From positions 682,001 through 746,000 of the forward strand of contig NZ_CP123620.1 in NCBI RefSeq assembly GCF_029873215.1: 64,000 bases of DNA, in the 5' to 3' direction. This document shows, one piece after another, positions 9,625 to 19,226 of the stretch. The DNA is from Nocardioides sp. BP30. Its GTDB lineage: Bacteria; Actinomycetota; Actinomycetes; Propionibacteriales; Nocardioidaceae. The translations under genes were made by a program, and so were the position numbers. Below the pieces are notes generated by a model. That model saw only the letters and a list, made by a program, of their open reading frames with translations, searched no databases and was not told the origin of the DNA. How positions within the stretch are numbered: position 1 is the first letter of the stretch; each line of letters starts with the position of its first letter.

Positions 9625-9986
9625 TGAGTCGCGACCGAGGGGCGGCGACGGCCGAGCTGGTGGCGGTGTTGCCGGTGCTCGTGGCCGTCGTGCTCGGCAT
9701 GGTCTGGCTGCTGAGCCTGGGCGTCGCCCAGGTCCGCACCGTCGACGCCGCTCGGGAGACGGCGCGGGCGCTCGCCCGCGGTGACCCGCCGGCGACGGCC
9801 ATCGACCACGGGCGCCAGGTAGGCGTCGCTGGCACCTCACTCCTCATCGACGAGCCGGCCGGGCAGGTCAGGGCCCGGGCCAGCGTCCGGGTGCACGGGC
9901 CTGGTGGGGTGCTGGGCTTCCTGCCCGGAGTGCGGTTGCACGCGACGGCGGTGGCCGCGTCCGAGGATGCGGGCGCCGCGCCGTGA
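9624..9986 (+). CDS. TadE-like pseudopilin
   Basis: 120 aa. N-terminus MSRDRGAATAELVAVLPVLVAVVLGMVW has the TadE signature (RGAATAELV followed by one membrane helix, about residues 9-32), then a small periplasmic or extracellular domain. Minor pilin of the Tad apparatus by family. Start ATG at 9624 shares its A with the upstream TGA; stop overlaps the next GTG, so the three genes are translationally coupled. Confidence 0.87.
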   Translation: MSRDRGAATAELVAVLPVLVAVVLGMVWLLSLGVAQVRTVDAARETARALARGDPPATAIDHGRQVGVAGTSLLIDEPAGQVRARASVRVHGPGGVLGFLPGVRLHATAVAASEDAGAAP

Positions 9987-10369
9987 GGCGGGTCGGTCCC
10001 GGACGGCATCGCGACGAGCGAGGTGCCGTCACCGTCCTCGCTGTCGCACTGATCGGCGTGCTGGTCCTGCTCACAGCGGCCTTCGGGGTGGTCGAGGCGA
10101 TGGTCGCTGCGCACCGGCGCGCTCAGGCGGCCGCTGACCTGGCGGCGCTGGCCGGGGCCCAGGCGATCGAGCACGGCGGACAGGCGTGTGCCGCGGCGAC
10201 GTCGGTCGCGGTGGCGAACGGCGCGAGGATGGCAGCGTGCGCGATCGATGGTCGCGACGTGGGCGTCACTGTCCTCGTCGCGGGCCCGCGCTGGCTCGGA
10301 GCTCACGGCGACCTCCCGGCGCGGGCGCGAGCTGGCCCGGCGAGCGAGCTCGCGGCTACGTCGCGCTGA
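9983..10369 (+). CDS. TadE-like protein of the helicase/secretion neighbourhood
   Basis: 128 aa, GTG start overlapping the previous stop. RDERGAVTVLAVALIGVLVLLTAAFGVV is a TadE/TadG-type N-terminal helix (residues about 11-38), followed by HRRAQAAADLAALAGAQ, the Rv3654c-type/TIGR03816 pattern. Contains three cysteines in a short C-terminal domain. The 3' end overlaps the 3' end of the convergent helicase by 14 bp (10356-10369), so their transcription must run into each other. Confidence 0.82.
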   Translation: MRRVGPGRHRDERGAVTVLAVALIGVLVLLTAAFGVVEAMVAAHRRAQAAADLAALAGAQAIEHGGQACAAATSVAVANGARMAACAIDGRDVGVTVLVAGPRWLGAHGDLPARARAGPASELAATSR

Positions 10370-12683
10370 GCAGGAGGCGGAGCAGGCGCGCGGCGCCGTG
10401 CTTGTCGAGCGGATTGTTCTGGTTGCCGCACTTCGGTGACTGGATGCAGGAGGGGCAGCCCTCGACGCACTCGCACGCCTCGATGGTCTCCAGCGTCGCG
10501 CTGAGCCACTCGCGGGCGGCCTCGTAGCCGCGCTCGGCGAAGCCGGCTCCGCCGGGATGACCGTCGTAGACGAAGACGGTGAGCACACCTGTATCGGGGT
10601 GGCGGGCGGTGCTGACGCCGCCGATGTCCCACCTGTCGCAGGTAGCGATCAGGGGGAGCAACCCGATCGAGCAGTGCTCGGCGGCATGGGCGGCGCCGGG
10701 CAGGTCGGCCGCGCTCAGGCCGGCGTCCTCCAAGGCCGCGTCGGGAACCGTCCACCAGACCGCGCGGGTCCGCAGCGTGCGCTCGGGCAGGTCCAGCGGC
10801 TCCTCGCCGATGACCTCCCCGCCCGGTTGGCGGCGGCGTAGGAACGCGACCACCTGATGGCTGACGTCGACCTCGCCGAAGGAGAGCCGGCAATCGCCCC
10901 AGCGCTGCTGCCGGTGCTCGGTGACGATGCTGATGTCGGTGACCTCGCGGGCCGAGGTCGTGTAGCCGGGCTCGGCTCGGCCGATCACCGCGACGTGTTC
11001 CTCCAGATCGAGGTCGTGGACCAGATAGGTCTCCCCACGATGCACGTAGACGGCGCCGCGGTGCGCGGTGCCGTGGGCGCTGGCGGCATCGACCGTGCCG
11101 ACCACGCGTCCCGTCTCCGCCTCGATCAGCTGCACGGGGGAGCCTCCGGCCGAGCGGATGTCGGCCAGATCGGCGGCGCGACGGCGATCGGTCCAGTACC
11201 ACCCGCGGGGTCGCTTGCGCAGCAGCCCGCTCTCGGTGAGCGAGGCGACCACACCGGCGGCCGCGGGGCCGAAGGCCGGCAGGTCGGCCTCGGTCAGCGG
11301 GATCTCCTGCGCTGCCGCGCACAGCTGCGGTGCGAGCACATAGGGGTTGTCGGGGTCGAACACCGTCGCCTCGACCGGCGTGCCGAGCAGCGAGTCGGGG
11401 TGGGTCACCAGGTAGGTGTCGAGCGGGTCGTCGCGAGCCACCATCACGCCGAGTGCATCCCCCGCACCCCGGCCGGCGCGGCCGACCTGCTGCCACAGCG
11501 CCGCCCGGCGACCGGGGTAGCCCGCCATCACCACGGCGTCGAGGCCGCTGACGTCCACGCCGAGCTCGAGCGCGTTCGTCGCCGCCAGCCCCAGCAGGTC
11601 GCCGCGCCGCAGGCGCGCCTCGATGTCGCGTCGCTCCTCGGGCAGGTAGCCGCCACGGTAGGAGGCGATCCGTCCAGGAAGCGACGGGTCCACCTCGGCG
11701 AGCAGGGATGCGGCGCTCATCGCCACCTGCTCGGCACCGACGCGGGAGCGCACGAAGACGAGCGTGCGGATGTCGCTGGCCACCAGGTCGGCCAACAGGT
11801 CTGCCGCCTCGGAGGAGGCGGCCCGGCGCACGGGGGCGCCGTTCTCGCCGGCATGGCTGGTCAGCGGCGGCTGCCACAGCGCCAGGCTCACCGTGCCGCG
11901 AGGCGAGTCGTCGGCCGTGATCGGCAGCACCGGCAACCCGGTGAGGCGTCGACCGGCGATCTCCGGCTCGGCCACCGTCGCCGAGGCCAGCACGAACGTC
12001 GGCTCGGCGCCGTACGAGGCACAGATCCGGCGGAGCCGGCGCAGGACGTGCGCGACGTGAGCGCCGAAGACGCCGCGGTAGTGATGGCACTCGTCGATGA
12101 CGACGTAGCGCAGCGTGGCGAAGAAACCGGCCCACCGCTCGTGCGCGGGCAGCAGCGAGCGGTGCAGCATGTCCGGATTGGTGAGCACGAACTCACCGTG
12201 GTCGCGGGTCCAGTCACGCTGCTCGCGGCTGCTGTCACCGTCGTGGGTGGTGACACGAACGTCGAGCCCCAGCCCGCGGATCCGGCTGAACTGGTCCTGG
12301 GCGAGCGCCTTGGTGGGCGCGACGTAGAGGACCGTCGCGCCGCGCTCGCCGCGCGCCCCGCGGCCGGCTCGGATCGCCGTGAGCGCCGGCAGCTGGTAGG
12401 CCAGCGACTTCCCCGAGGCGGTGCCGGTGGCCAGCACCACGTGTCGGCCCTCATGGGCCGCCTCGGCGGCAGCGACCTGGTGGCGCCAGGGCTCCTGCAC
12501 CCCCTGGCGGCCGAACGCCTCGACCACCTCGCTCGCCGCCCACGACGGCCACGCCGCCGTCACCGCCTCGCGCGGGGGCAGCACCTCGACGTGGGTCAGC
12601 CGCCCGTCGCGACCCGGCACGTCCGCGAGCCGGTGCACGAGCTCGCCCAGCTCACGAGCGCGCAGAGCGGGGGAGGAGGTCAC
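10356..12683 (-). CDS. DECH-box ATP-dependent helicase with DUF1998 C-terminus
   Basis: 775-aa superfamily 2 helicase, start GTG 12683 (CAC on plus strand) with AGGAGG-like signal. Walker [10 protein letters not shown] about 85-93, DECH box 197-200 ([10 protein letters not shown]), LASAT motif III, then QVGRAGRG motif VI near 400. The C-terminal DUF1998-like region holds a Cys cluster ([10 protein letters not shown]...KC) typical of MrfA/YprA-type enzymes, where four cysteines bind zinc. The family is conserved next to actinobacterial tad genes (TIGR03817) yet resembles DNA-repair helicases; no direct pilus role is known. Confidence 0.93.
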   Translation of the reverse strand: MTSSPALRARELGELVHRLADVPGRDGRLTHVEVLPPREAVTAAWPSWAASEVVEAFGRQGVQEPWRHQVAAAEAAHEGRHVVLATGTASGKSLAYQLPALTAIRAGRGARGERGATVLYVAPTKALAQDQFSRIRGLGLDVRVTTHDGDSSREQRDWTRDHGEFVLTNPDMLHRSLLPAHERWAGFFATLRYVVIDECHHYRGVFGAHVAHVLRRLRRICASYGAEPTFVLASATVAEPEIAGRRLTGLPVLPITADDSPRGTVSLALWQPPLTSHAGENGAPVRRAASSEAADLLADLVASDIRTLVFVRSRVGAEQVAMSAASLLAEVDPSLPGRIASYRGGYLPEERRDIEARLRRGDLLGLAATNALELGVDVSGLDAVVMAGYPGRRAALWQQVGRAGRGAGDALGVMVARDDPLDTYLVTHPDSLLGTPVEATVFDPDNPYVLAPQLCAAAQEIPLTEADLPAFGPAAAGVVASLTESGLLRKRPRGWYWTDRRRAADLADIRSAGGSPVQLIEAETGRVVGTVDAASAHGTAHRGAVYVHRGETYLVHDLDLEEHVAVIGRAEPGYTTSAREVTDISIVTEHRQQRWGDCRLSFGEVDVSHQVVAFLRRRQPGGEVIGEEPLDLPERTLRTRAVWWTVPDAALEDAGLSAADLPGAAHAAEHCSIGLLPLIATCDRWDIGGVSTARHPDTGVLTVFVYDGHPGGAGFAERGYEAAREWLSATLETIEACECVEGCPSCIQSPKCGNQNNPLDKHGAARLLRLLLSAT

Positions 12684-12724
12684 CCACCGATTGTGGCAAA
12701 GAGGACCGACAACGGCGGATCCTG

Positions 12725-12752
12725 TTGGCTACCGCGCAGTATTCCGTACCTT
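12725..12752 (+). promoter_or_regulatory. Candidate promoter for bldG-like gene
   Basis: TTGGCT (12725-12730), 16-nt spacer, TACCTT (12747-12752). It leaves an untranslated leader of about 95 nt before GTG 12856, whose ribosome site GGAGGAA is strong. The 172-bp gap to the helicase holds no gene. Confidence 0.4.
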
Positions 12753-12855
12753 TAGCGGCGCGCCGCCGTTGCGTGATTACATAGCCTTCGGCTGCGGGCG
12801 CCGGCGCATCGGATGGCCGGCCCGGAGCCACGCCACCCGTATCGGAGGAACTCAC

Positions 12856-13194
12856 GTGGACCTGACGCTTGCCACCCGCGAAGTTGGCGCGACGACTGTC
12901 GTCGCCGTGGGGGGCGAGATCGACGTCTACACCGCGCCCAAGCTGCGGGACAAGATCACCGAGCTCGTCGGCGCGGGCGTCTACCAGCTGGTGGTCGACC
13001 TCGAGGCGGTCGAGTTCCTCGACTCCACCGGCTTGGGCGTGCTGGTGGGTGGACTGAAGAAGGTGCGGGCACACGACGGCTCGCTGCGACTGGTGTGCAC
13101 CCAGGACCGGCTGCTCAAGATCTTCCGGATCACCGGGCTGGCCAAGGTCTTCGACATCCACGAGACAGCGGACGCCGCCGTCACCGCCGGCTGA
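12856..13194 (+). CDS. bldG: STAS-domain anti-anti-sigma factor, BldG-like
   Basis: 112 aa, single STAS domain. [16 protein letters not shown] and [18 protein letters not shown] match Streptomyces BldG very closely, and Ser57 in FLDSTG is the expected phosphorylation site for an anti-sigma kinase. Unphosphorylated protein binds the anti-sigma factor and frees sigma. Excellent ribosome site (GGAGGAA) 6 nt before GTG. No anti-sigma gene is adjacent; a SigB-type sigma factor lies 16 kb away at 29033. Neighbours (helicase upstream, topA-tmk-holB downstream) are the usual actinobacterial order. Confidence 0.93.
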   Translation: MDLTLATREVGATTVVAVGGEIDVYTAPKLRDKITELVGAGVYQLVVDLEAVEFLDSTGLGVLVGGLKKVRAHDGSLRLVCTQDRLLKIFRITGLAKVFDIHETADAAVTAG

Positions 13195-13224
13195 CACGGC
13201 GATCTGCGCCCCCTCGGGCGCCAC

Positions 13225-13230
13225 TAGGCT
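13225..13230 (+). promoter_or_regulatory. -10 hexamer TAGGCT for leaderless methyltransferase mRNA
   Basis: TAGGCT ends 7 nt before the GTG at 13238, placing the transcription start on or next to the start codon. No ribosome site lies in the 7-nt gap. Confidence 0.5.
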
Positions 13231-13237
13231 CGGGCGG

Positions 13238-14755
13238 GTGAGCGACCTGAGCGACCTTCCCCTCCGCCTGCGCGAGACCCTTGAGCGCGCCGGGTTCACC
13301 TACGACGGCGTGGCCGAGCTGCTCGGTCCGCTGGCGCATGCCGCGCTGGGCCGCAACGAGACCATGCCGGGACTGCGCCGGACCCGCGGGGGGTCGCCGC
13401 TGGAGACGCTGGTGCGGCTCTTCCTGCTCCAGGCGCCGGTGAGTCACGAGCAGGCGGAGGCGGCGCTCCCGGGCCTGGTCGACCAGCTCGCGGTCGAGGG
13501 CATCCTGGCGCAGTCGGTGGGCGAGGTCGCCGCGCGCCTCGACGTACGGCCCTATGCGGCCGACATCGGGGAGGACGCGGTGACCAACCTGTGGGTGGTC
13601 TCCGACCTCACGCCGGGTCTGGACGGGCTGCCGCAGCGGGTCGGGTCGGACCACGTGCTCGGGATCAGCCCGGCCTCCACCTCGCTGGCCCAGCTCACCA
13701 TGCGGCACGAGGTCGGCCGCTCGCTGGACCTGGGCACCGGCTGCGGCGTCCAGGCGCTCCACCTGGCCGCGCACAGCGCGCAGGTCGTGGCCACCGACGT
13801 CAACCGCCGTGCGCTGTGGGTCACGCGCTTCAACGCAGCGCTCAACGGCGTGGCCGACCGCGTCGACGTGCGTGACGGCTCGTTCTTCGAGCCGGTCGCG
13901 GGGGAACGCTTCGACCTGATCGCGACCAACCCGCCGTTCGTCATCTCGCCGGCGACCGGGGAGCGGCTGGTCTACCGCGACTCCGGCCTGCCCGGCGACC
14001 GGGTCGTGGAGGACATCGTGCGCGCGGCTCCCGGCCTGCTGGCCGAGGACGGCTGGTGCCAGATCCTGGCCAACTGGGTGATCGAGGGCGGGACGTCGTG
14101 GGACGAGCGCCTCGCCGGCTGGCTCGCGCGCGCCGGTCGGGGTCTCGCCGAGGAGCAGGTCGACGCGTTCGTGGTGCAGCGCGAGGTACTCGATCCGGCG
14201 GCCTACGTCGAGCTGTGGCTCAAGGACGCCGGTCACCACCCCTCGACCGGCGGTGCCCACATCGACGACTACCGGCACCGCTACGACACCTGGCTCCATT
14301 GGTTCGAGGAGCAGGGCATCGAGGCGGTCGGCTTCGGCTGGATCAACCTGCACCGGAGCGGTCGGGCGCCTCGGCACGAGTTCCTCGAGTGGCCCTACGA
14401 GGTCGAGCAGCCGATCGCGCCGGCGATCGCCGCCTGGGGGCGAGCCGCCCACCTCGAGGTGCGGCTGGAGGACCGCCTGACCCGTCCTGAGGACATCCAG
14501 CAGGAGACGCTGGGGGCACCCGGCGCCGAGGATCCCGGTGCGGTGATCCTGCGGCAGCAACGCGGCCTGCGCCGGGCCCGCCAGGCCGACACCGTCGAGG
14601 CGGCCCTCGTCGGCGCCAGCGACGGAGACCTCACCCTCGGCCAGATCCTGGACGCGCTCGCCCAGCTCCTCGACCGCGGGATCGAGGAGACCCGCGCGAC
14701 CTACCTGCCGGTCGCCCAGGAGTTGGTGCGCGAGGGGTTCCTGACCCAGGCCTGA
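13238..14755 (+). CDS. Class I SAM-dependent methyltransferase (DUF7059-type, NPPF motif)
   Basis: 505 aa. N-terminal all-helical region (1-140, winged-helix-like), then a Rossmann methyltransferase core: DLGTGCGVQALHLA (motif I, about 163-176), ATDVNRRAL, and NPPF at about 229-232, the N-(D/P)PF/Y signature of amino-methylating enzymes acting on adenine, guanine or glutamine. A helical C-terminal extension (about 330-505) ends in winged-helix-like sequence. Target not predictable; RsmC/PrmC-like activity is possible. Convergent with the gene at 14762, only 6 bp apart. Confidence 0.85.
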   Translation: MSDLSDLPLRLRETLERAGFTYDGVAELLGPLAHAALGRNETMPGLRRTRGGSPLETLVRLFLLQAPVSHEQAEAALPGLVDQLAVEGILAQSVGEVAARLDVRPYAADIGEDAVTNLWVVSDLTPGLDGLPQRVGSDHVLGISPASTSLAQLTMRHEVGRSLDLGTGCGVQALHLAAHSAQVVATDVNRRALWVTRFNAALNGVADRVDVRDGSFFEPVAGERFDLIATNPPFVISPATGERLVYRDSGLPGDRVVEDIVRAAPGLLAEDGWCQILANWVIEGGTSWDERLAGWLARAGRGLAEEQVDAFVVQREVLDPAAYVELWLKDAGHHPSTGGAHIDDYRHRYDTWLHWFEEQGIEAVGFGWINLHRSGRAPRHEFLEWPYEVEQPIAPAIAAWGRAAHLEVRLEDRLTRPEDIQQETLGAPGAEDPGAVILRQQRGLRRARQADTVEAALVGASDGDLTLGQILDALAQLLDRGIEETRATYLPVAQELVREGFLTQA

Positions 14756-14761
14756 CCCGTG

Positions 14762-15448
14762 TCACGCCGCCGCCCGGTCCTCGGCGCGGGCCGCGAGTGC
14801 GTGCTCCCGCACCCGGACCAGCTGCACCCGCGTGCGGGAGGTGAGCAGGTCGAGGTGACCGAGGGGGCTCAGGGCCGGCAGCGCCGGCGCGGGCCAGGTG
14901 TGCTCGACCTGCCACCGCCACAGCCCCTGGAGGGCGGTCCTGATCGGCCGGGCGTAGGTCGAGGGGGCTCCCGGCGTCTCCAGCGCGAACTTCAGGCGTG
15001 AGGAGGTGACCCGCCGGTCGGTCCCGACCGAGCCGTTCGCCTCCCCGACGGCCCAGGCGACGCCCGCCGCGACGTACGCCGGGGCGACCGGGCCTGCCAC
15101 CAGGCCCGGGTCCAGCGACCACAGTCGGTCCAGTGCGCGCAGGAAGGCCACCTCGGTCTCGGTGTCGAAGAGCTCGGCCGCGACGGTCCGCAGCAGCCCG
15201 CTCACCTCGCCCACCCGCCGGTCCTCGGGCAACGGCACCGGACCTCGGAGCGGCACCGTGTCGAGCGCGCGCACCGCCGCCGGGCCGCCGCAGACGGCCT
15301 GGAGCCACTGCAGCGCGGTCTCGTACTCCTTCACCCTGGGGCGCTCGAGCTCCTGCTCGAGCCGCTCGATGACGGTCAGGACGCGCTGGTAGAGCGCGTC
15401 ACTCGTGGGCCTGCGGCAGTCCTCGCAGGGGCAGTCGTAGTAGTGCAT
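14762..15448 (-). CDS. Conserved unknown protein with N-terminal Cys cluster
   Basis: 228 aa, start ATG 15448 with GGAGGT 9 nt upstream; longer in-frame extension has no ribosome site. Begins MHYYDCPCEDCRRP, three cysteines in a C-x-C-x-x-C arrangement plus His/Tyr that could bind zinc or a cluster. The rest is helical and Leu/Ala/Arg rich (VIERLEQELERP suggests a short coiled coil) with no recognised catalytic motif. No signal peptide. I do not recognise the family. It lies between the methyltransferase and topA, divergent from topA. Confidence 0.75.
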   Translation of the reverse strand: MHYYDCPCEDCRRPTSDALYQRVLTVIERLEQELERPRVKEYETALQWLQAVCGGPAAVRALDTVPLRGPVPLPEDRRVGEVSGLLRTVAAELFDTETEVAFLRALDRLWSLDPGLVAGPVAPAYVAAGVAWAVGEANGSVGTDRRVTSSRLKFALETPGAPSTYARPIRTALQGLWRWQVEHTWPAPALPALSPLGHLDLLTSRTRVQLVRVREHALAARAEDRAAA

Positions 15449-15601
15449 GGCAAGACCTCCGGTGGTGCTCGATCGGGTGGGTCTCGCCGTCCGTGACGCA
15501 CTGTGCCAGAGGGCACCGACAGTCCGGAGAGCGGACGTGCGCGGGGTCACAGCGGTGCCGGAGGCGACGATGGTCTGGACAGCACGCGCTACCGTGTCTC
15601 G

Positions 15602-15628
15602 CCGTGGGCAGGTCACGACCGCCCACGG
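15602..15628 (+). promoter_or_regulatory. Hairpin in topA leader
   Basis: CCGTGGGC (15602-15609) pairs with GCCCACGG (15621-15628), and after a bulged A the inner GGT/ACC pairs close a CACG tetraloop. It lies 41 nt before the topA GTG and just after a TACCGT hexamer (15590-15595) that could be its -10. Possible leader structure; function unknown. Confidence 0.35.
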
Positions 15629-15669
15629 ACAGCGAAGCAGCACATCGGCGTGAGACGGAGCAAGGCCCA

Positions 15670-18375
15670 GTGGCACACAAGTTGGTGATCGTCGAGTCCC
15701 CGGCGAAGGCCCGCAAGATCGGCGGGTACCTCGGCCAGGGCTATGTCGTCGAGGCCTCCATCGGTCACATCCGCGACCTGCCCCAGAGCGCCGCGGACAC
15801 GCCGGCGAAGATCAAGGACAAGCCGTGGGGTCGCCTCGGCGTCGACGTGGACAACGGCTTCGAGCCGTACTACGTGGTGCCACGCGACAAGAAGAGCCAC
15901 ATGACCAAGCTCAAGTCGCTGCTCAAGGACGCCGACGAGCTCTTCCTCGCCACCGACGAGGACCGCGAGGGCGAGGCCATCGCCTGGCACCTCCTCGACG
16001 AGCTCAAGCCGAAGAAGGGCATCCCGGTGCGCCGGATGGTCTTCCACGAGATCACCGAGCCGGCGATCCTGGCCGCGGCGGCGAACCCTCGCGAGCTCGA
16101 CATGGACCTGGTGGAGGCACAGGAGGCACGCCGCATCCTGGACCGGCTCTACGGCTACGAGGTCTCACCGGTGCTGTGGAAGAAGGTCATGTCCGGCCTC
16201 TCCGCGGGTCGGGTGCAGTCCGTCGCGACCCGGCTGGTCGTCGACCGCGAGCGCGAGCGGATCGCCTTCCGCGCCGCCAGCTACTGGGACCTCGAGGGCA
16301 CCTTCGACGCCGGCAGCAAGCACGAGCAGCGGATGTTCCCGGCCCGGCTGCACAGCATCGACGGTGCTCGCATCGCCCGGGGGTCCGACTTCGACACCAC
16401 CGGTGCGCTCAAGAGCTCCTCGACGGGCTCGGCGAACGGCGTCGTCCACCTCGACCGGCAGCGTGCCGAGTCGCTGGTCGCCGCACTCAGCGAGACCACC
16501 TACGACGTCCGCTCCGTCGAGGCCAAGCCCTACCGGCGCTCGCCGTACGCGCCCTTCCGCACCACCACGCTGCAGCAGGAGGCGTCCCGCAAGCTCGGCA
16601 TGTCCGCCGGCGTGACGATGTCGGTGGCCCAGCGGCTCTACGAGAACGGCTTCATCACCTACATGCGTACCGACAGCACCACGCTGTCGGACTCGGCGAT
16701 CACCGCGGCGCGCAGCCAGGTCCGCGAGCTGTACGGCGCCGAGTACCTGCCCGACGCCCCGCGCACCTACGCCAGCAAGGTCAAGAACGCGCAGGAGGCG
16801 CACGAGGCGATCCGTCCCGCGGGTGACAGCTTCCGCACGCCCGCGCAGACCGGCCTGACCGGCGAGCAGTTCCGGCTCTACGAGTTGATCTGGATGCGCA
16901 CCATCGCCTCCCAGATGCGCGACGCGGTCGGCCAGTCGGTGACGATCCGTCTCGGCGGTCGCGCCACCAGCGGCGAGGACGTCGTCTTCTCCGCCAGCGG
17001 GCGCGTGATCACCTTCCACGGCTTCCTGAAGGCGTACGTCGAGGGCACCGACGCTGCCGACCAGGCCAGCGACGACGCCGAGACCCGTCTGCCGAACCTC
17101 GAGCAGGGCGATGCCGTGAACGCGGCCAGCCTCACCGCCGAGGGACACGAAACCCGCCCGCCGGCGCGCTACACCGAGGCCACGCTCATCCGGGAGCTGG
17201 AGGAGCGCGAGATCGGGCGACCCTCGACGTACGCGAGCATCATCGGCACGATCCTCAACCGCGGCTACGTCTACAAGAAGGGCACGGCGCTGGTGCCGGC
17301 CTGGATCGCGTTCAGCGTGGTCCGGCTGCTGCAGGAGCACTTCAACCGCCTCATCGACTACGACTTCACCGCGCTGCTCGAGGACACCCTCGACGAGATC
17401 GCGCGCGGCGAGAAGGGCCGGGTCAGCGAGCTGCAGGAGTTCTACTACGGCTCGGACAAGGTCGAGGGCCTCAAGACTCTGGTCGACGAGCTCGGCGACA
17501 TCGACGCCCGCGAGCTGGCGACCTTCCCGATCGGGGGCCCGGACAGCGGGATCCACCTGCGGGTCGGCCGCTACGGCCCCTACATCGAGGGCCCCGGGGA
17601 CGACGGCACGCCGGCCGGCAAGCGGGCGAACGTGCCCGACGACCTGCCGCCCGACGAGCTCACCCTGGAGAAGGCCAAGGAGCTGTTCGCCAACCCGGCG
17701 GGCGAGGAGATCCACCTCGGCAAGCACCCCGAGAGCGGGCTGGAGGTCGTCGCCAAGTCGGGCCGCTACGGTCCCTACGTCACCGAGGTGCTTCCGGAGG
17801 ATGCACCGAAGAAGGCGAAGGCGCGGACCGGCTCGCTGTTCAAGTCGATGACGCTGGACACCATCACGCTCGACGACGCGGTCAAGCTGCTCAGCCTGCC
17901 GCGCGTGGTCGGCGTCGCCGAGGACGGCGAGGAGATCACCGCCCAGAACGGCCGCTACGGTCCCTACCTCAAGAAGGGCACCGACTCGCGCTCGCTGACC
18001 AGCGAGGACCAGCTGCTCACGATCGGTCTCGACGAGGCGCTGGCGATCTACGCCCAGCCGAAGACGCGCGGTCGGGCGGCCGCCAGCGCGCCGCTCAAGG
18101 AGCTGGGGCCCGACCCGGTCTCCGGCAAGCCGATGGTGATCAAGGACGGCCGGTTCGGGGCCTACGTCACCGACGGCGAGTACAACGCGACCCTGCGCAA
18201 GGACGACGCGATCGAGTCGATCACGACCGAGCGGGCGGCCGAGCTGCTCGCGGAGAAGCGTGCCAAGGGACCGGCCAAGAAGACGACCGCCAAGAAGTCG
18301 GCGGCCAAGAAGACGACCGCCAAGAAGACGCCGGCGAAGAAGACGACCGCCAAGAGGACGGCTGCGAAGAAGTGA
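15670..18375 (+). CDS. topA: DNA topoisomerase I
   Basis: 901-aa type IA topoisomerase relaxing negative supercoils. Start GTG at 15670 (VAHKLVIVESPAKARKI) matches the usual N-terminus; upstream frame has no support. TOPRIM domain at residues about 3-125 with TDEDREGEAIAWH (acidic Mg2+ residues), active-site Tyr331 in GFITYMRTDST, and several C-terminal GRYGPY-type repeats typical of actinobacterial TopA, which lacks zinc fingers. Ends in an alternating Lys/Ala tail (about 870-901, AKKTTAKK repeats), as in mycobacterial and Streptomyces TopA, where it aids processivity. Stop overlaps the next GTG. Confidence 0.98.
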   Translation: MAHKLVIVESPAKARKIGGYLGQGYVVEASIGHIRDLPQSAADTPAKIKDKPWGRLGVDVDNGFEPYYVVPRDKKSHMTKLKSLLKDADELFLATDEDREGEAIAWHLLDELKPKKGIPVRRMVFHEITEPAILAAAANPRELDMDLVEAQEARRILDRLYGYEVSPVLWKKVMSGLSAGRVQSVATRLVVDRERERIAFRAASYWDLEGTFDAGSKHEQRMFPARLHSIDGARIARGSDFDTTGALKSSSTGSANGVVHLDRQRAESLVAALSETTYDVRSVEAKPYRRSPYAPFRTTTLQQEASRKLGMSAGVTMSVAQRLYENGFITYMRTDSTTLSDSAITAARSQVRELYGAEYLPDAPRTYASKVKNAQEAHEAIRPAGDSFRTPAQTGLTGEQFRLYELIWMRTIASQMRDAVGQSVTIRLGGRATSGEDVVFSASGRVITFHGFLKAYVEGTDAADQASDDAETRLPNLEQGDAVNAASLTAEGHETRPPARYTEATLIRELEEREIGRPSTYASIIGTILNRGYVYKKGTALVPAWIAFSVVRLLQEHFNRLIDYDFTALLEDTLDEIARGEKGRVSELQEFYYGSDKVEGLKTLVDELGDIDARELATFPIGGPDSGIHLRVGRYGPYIEGPGDDGTPAGKRANVPDDLPPDELTLEKAKELFANPAGEEIHLGKHPESGLEVVAKSGRYGPYVTEVLPEDAPKKAKARTGSLFKSMTLDTITLDDAVKLLSLPRVVGVAEDGEEITAQNGRYGPYLKKGTDSRSLTSEDQLLTIGLDEALAIYAQPKTRGRAAASAPLKELGPDPVSGKPMVIKDGRFGAYVTDGEYNATLRKDDAIESITTERAAELLAEKRAKGPAKKTTAKKSAAKKTTAKKTPAKKTTAKRTAAKK

Positions 18376-19217
18376 GCTCCGCCTCTGCCGGGCCGCAGGT
18401 GAGCCGGGTGGAGCTGACCCGGCCCGAGGGCACGGGCTTCACGCTCACGATCGCGCGGTCGACGACCGGCGGCGAGGCCGCGCCGGTCGTGCTGATCTGC
18501 CCGGCCATGGGGATGAGGGCGCGCTACTACGACGCCTTCGCGGGCGCGCTCGCTGCCACGGGCGTGCACGCGGCGGTCGTCGAGCAGCGCGGCCACGAGG
18601 CCGCGGGTGGCCGGCTCGCGGGGCGCGACTACGACTTCGGGTACGCCGAGCTCCTCGAGGATCTCGCGACGGCCATGACGACCGTGCGAGCACGGTTCCC
18701 CGCAGCGCCGGTGTACCTGCTGGGGCACAGCCTCGGCGGGCAGATCGCCGTCATGTACGCCGCCGCGCACCCCGAGGAGCTCGCCGGCATCATCCTGGTC
18801 GCCGCGAGCACGCCGCACTGGCGCCACTGGGGTGCCCGGCTGCTGGCCGCGGCGTACCTCTTCCCGCTGACCGCGCGGGTGGTCGGTCACTTCCCCGGCG
18901 ACCGGCTCGGGTTCGCCGGTCGCGAGGCCCGCGGTGTGATGCGCGACTGGGGCCGGCTGGCGCGCACGGGCCGGTTCGTCAGTGGTGAGAGCGGGCTGGG
19001 CCAGGTCAGGCTGCCGGTGCTGGCGGTCTCCATCGAGAACGACTGGCTCGGCCCGGTCCCGGCTGTCGACGCGCTCGTCGCCAAGCTGCCGGCGGCCACC
19101 GTCAGCCGGGTGCATGTCGACCAGGACGGCATCGACCACTTCCGCTGGGCCCGGCAGGGTGAGCCCGTCGTTCCCCTGATCGCGGGCTGGCTCAGCGCTG
19201 TCGGTGCGACACCGTAG
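18372..19217 (+). CDS. Alpha/beta hydrolase (serine hydrolase)
   Basis: 281 aa, GTG start overlapping the topA stop (GTGA), so coupled to topA. Nucleophile elbow GHSLGGQ near residue 118-124; oxyanion region VLICPAMGMRARYY near 38-51; C-terminal DGIDHFRWARQGEP supplies the likely catalytic His. This looks like the YheT/serine aminopeptidase S33-like group (PF12146). Natural substrate unknown. Its presence between topA and tmk is an insertion into an otherwise standard order. Confidence 0.85.
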   Translation: MSSASAGPQVSRVELTRPEGTGFTLTIARSTTGGEAAPVVLICPAMGMRARYYDAFAGALAATGVHAAVVEQRGHEAAGGRLAGRDYDFGYAELLEDLATAMTTVRARFPAAPVYLLGHSLGGQIAVMYAAAHPEELAGIILVAASTPHWRHWGARLLAAAYLFPLTARVVGHFPGDRLGFAGREARGVMRDWGRLARTGRFVSGESGLGQVRLPVLAVSIENDWLGPVPAVDALVAKLPAATVSRVHVDQDGIDHFRWARQGEPVVPLIAGWLSAVGATP

Positions 19218-19226
19218 GGTCGTGCC

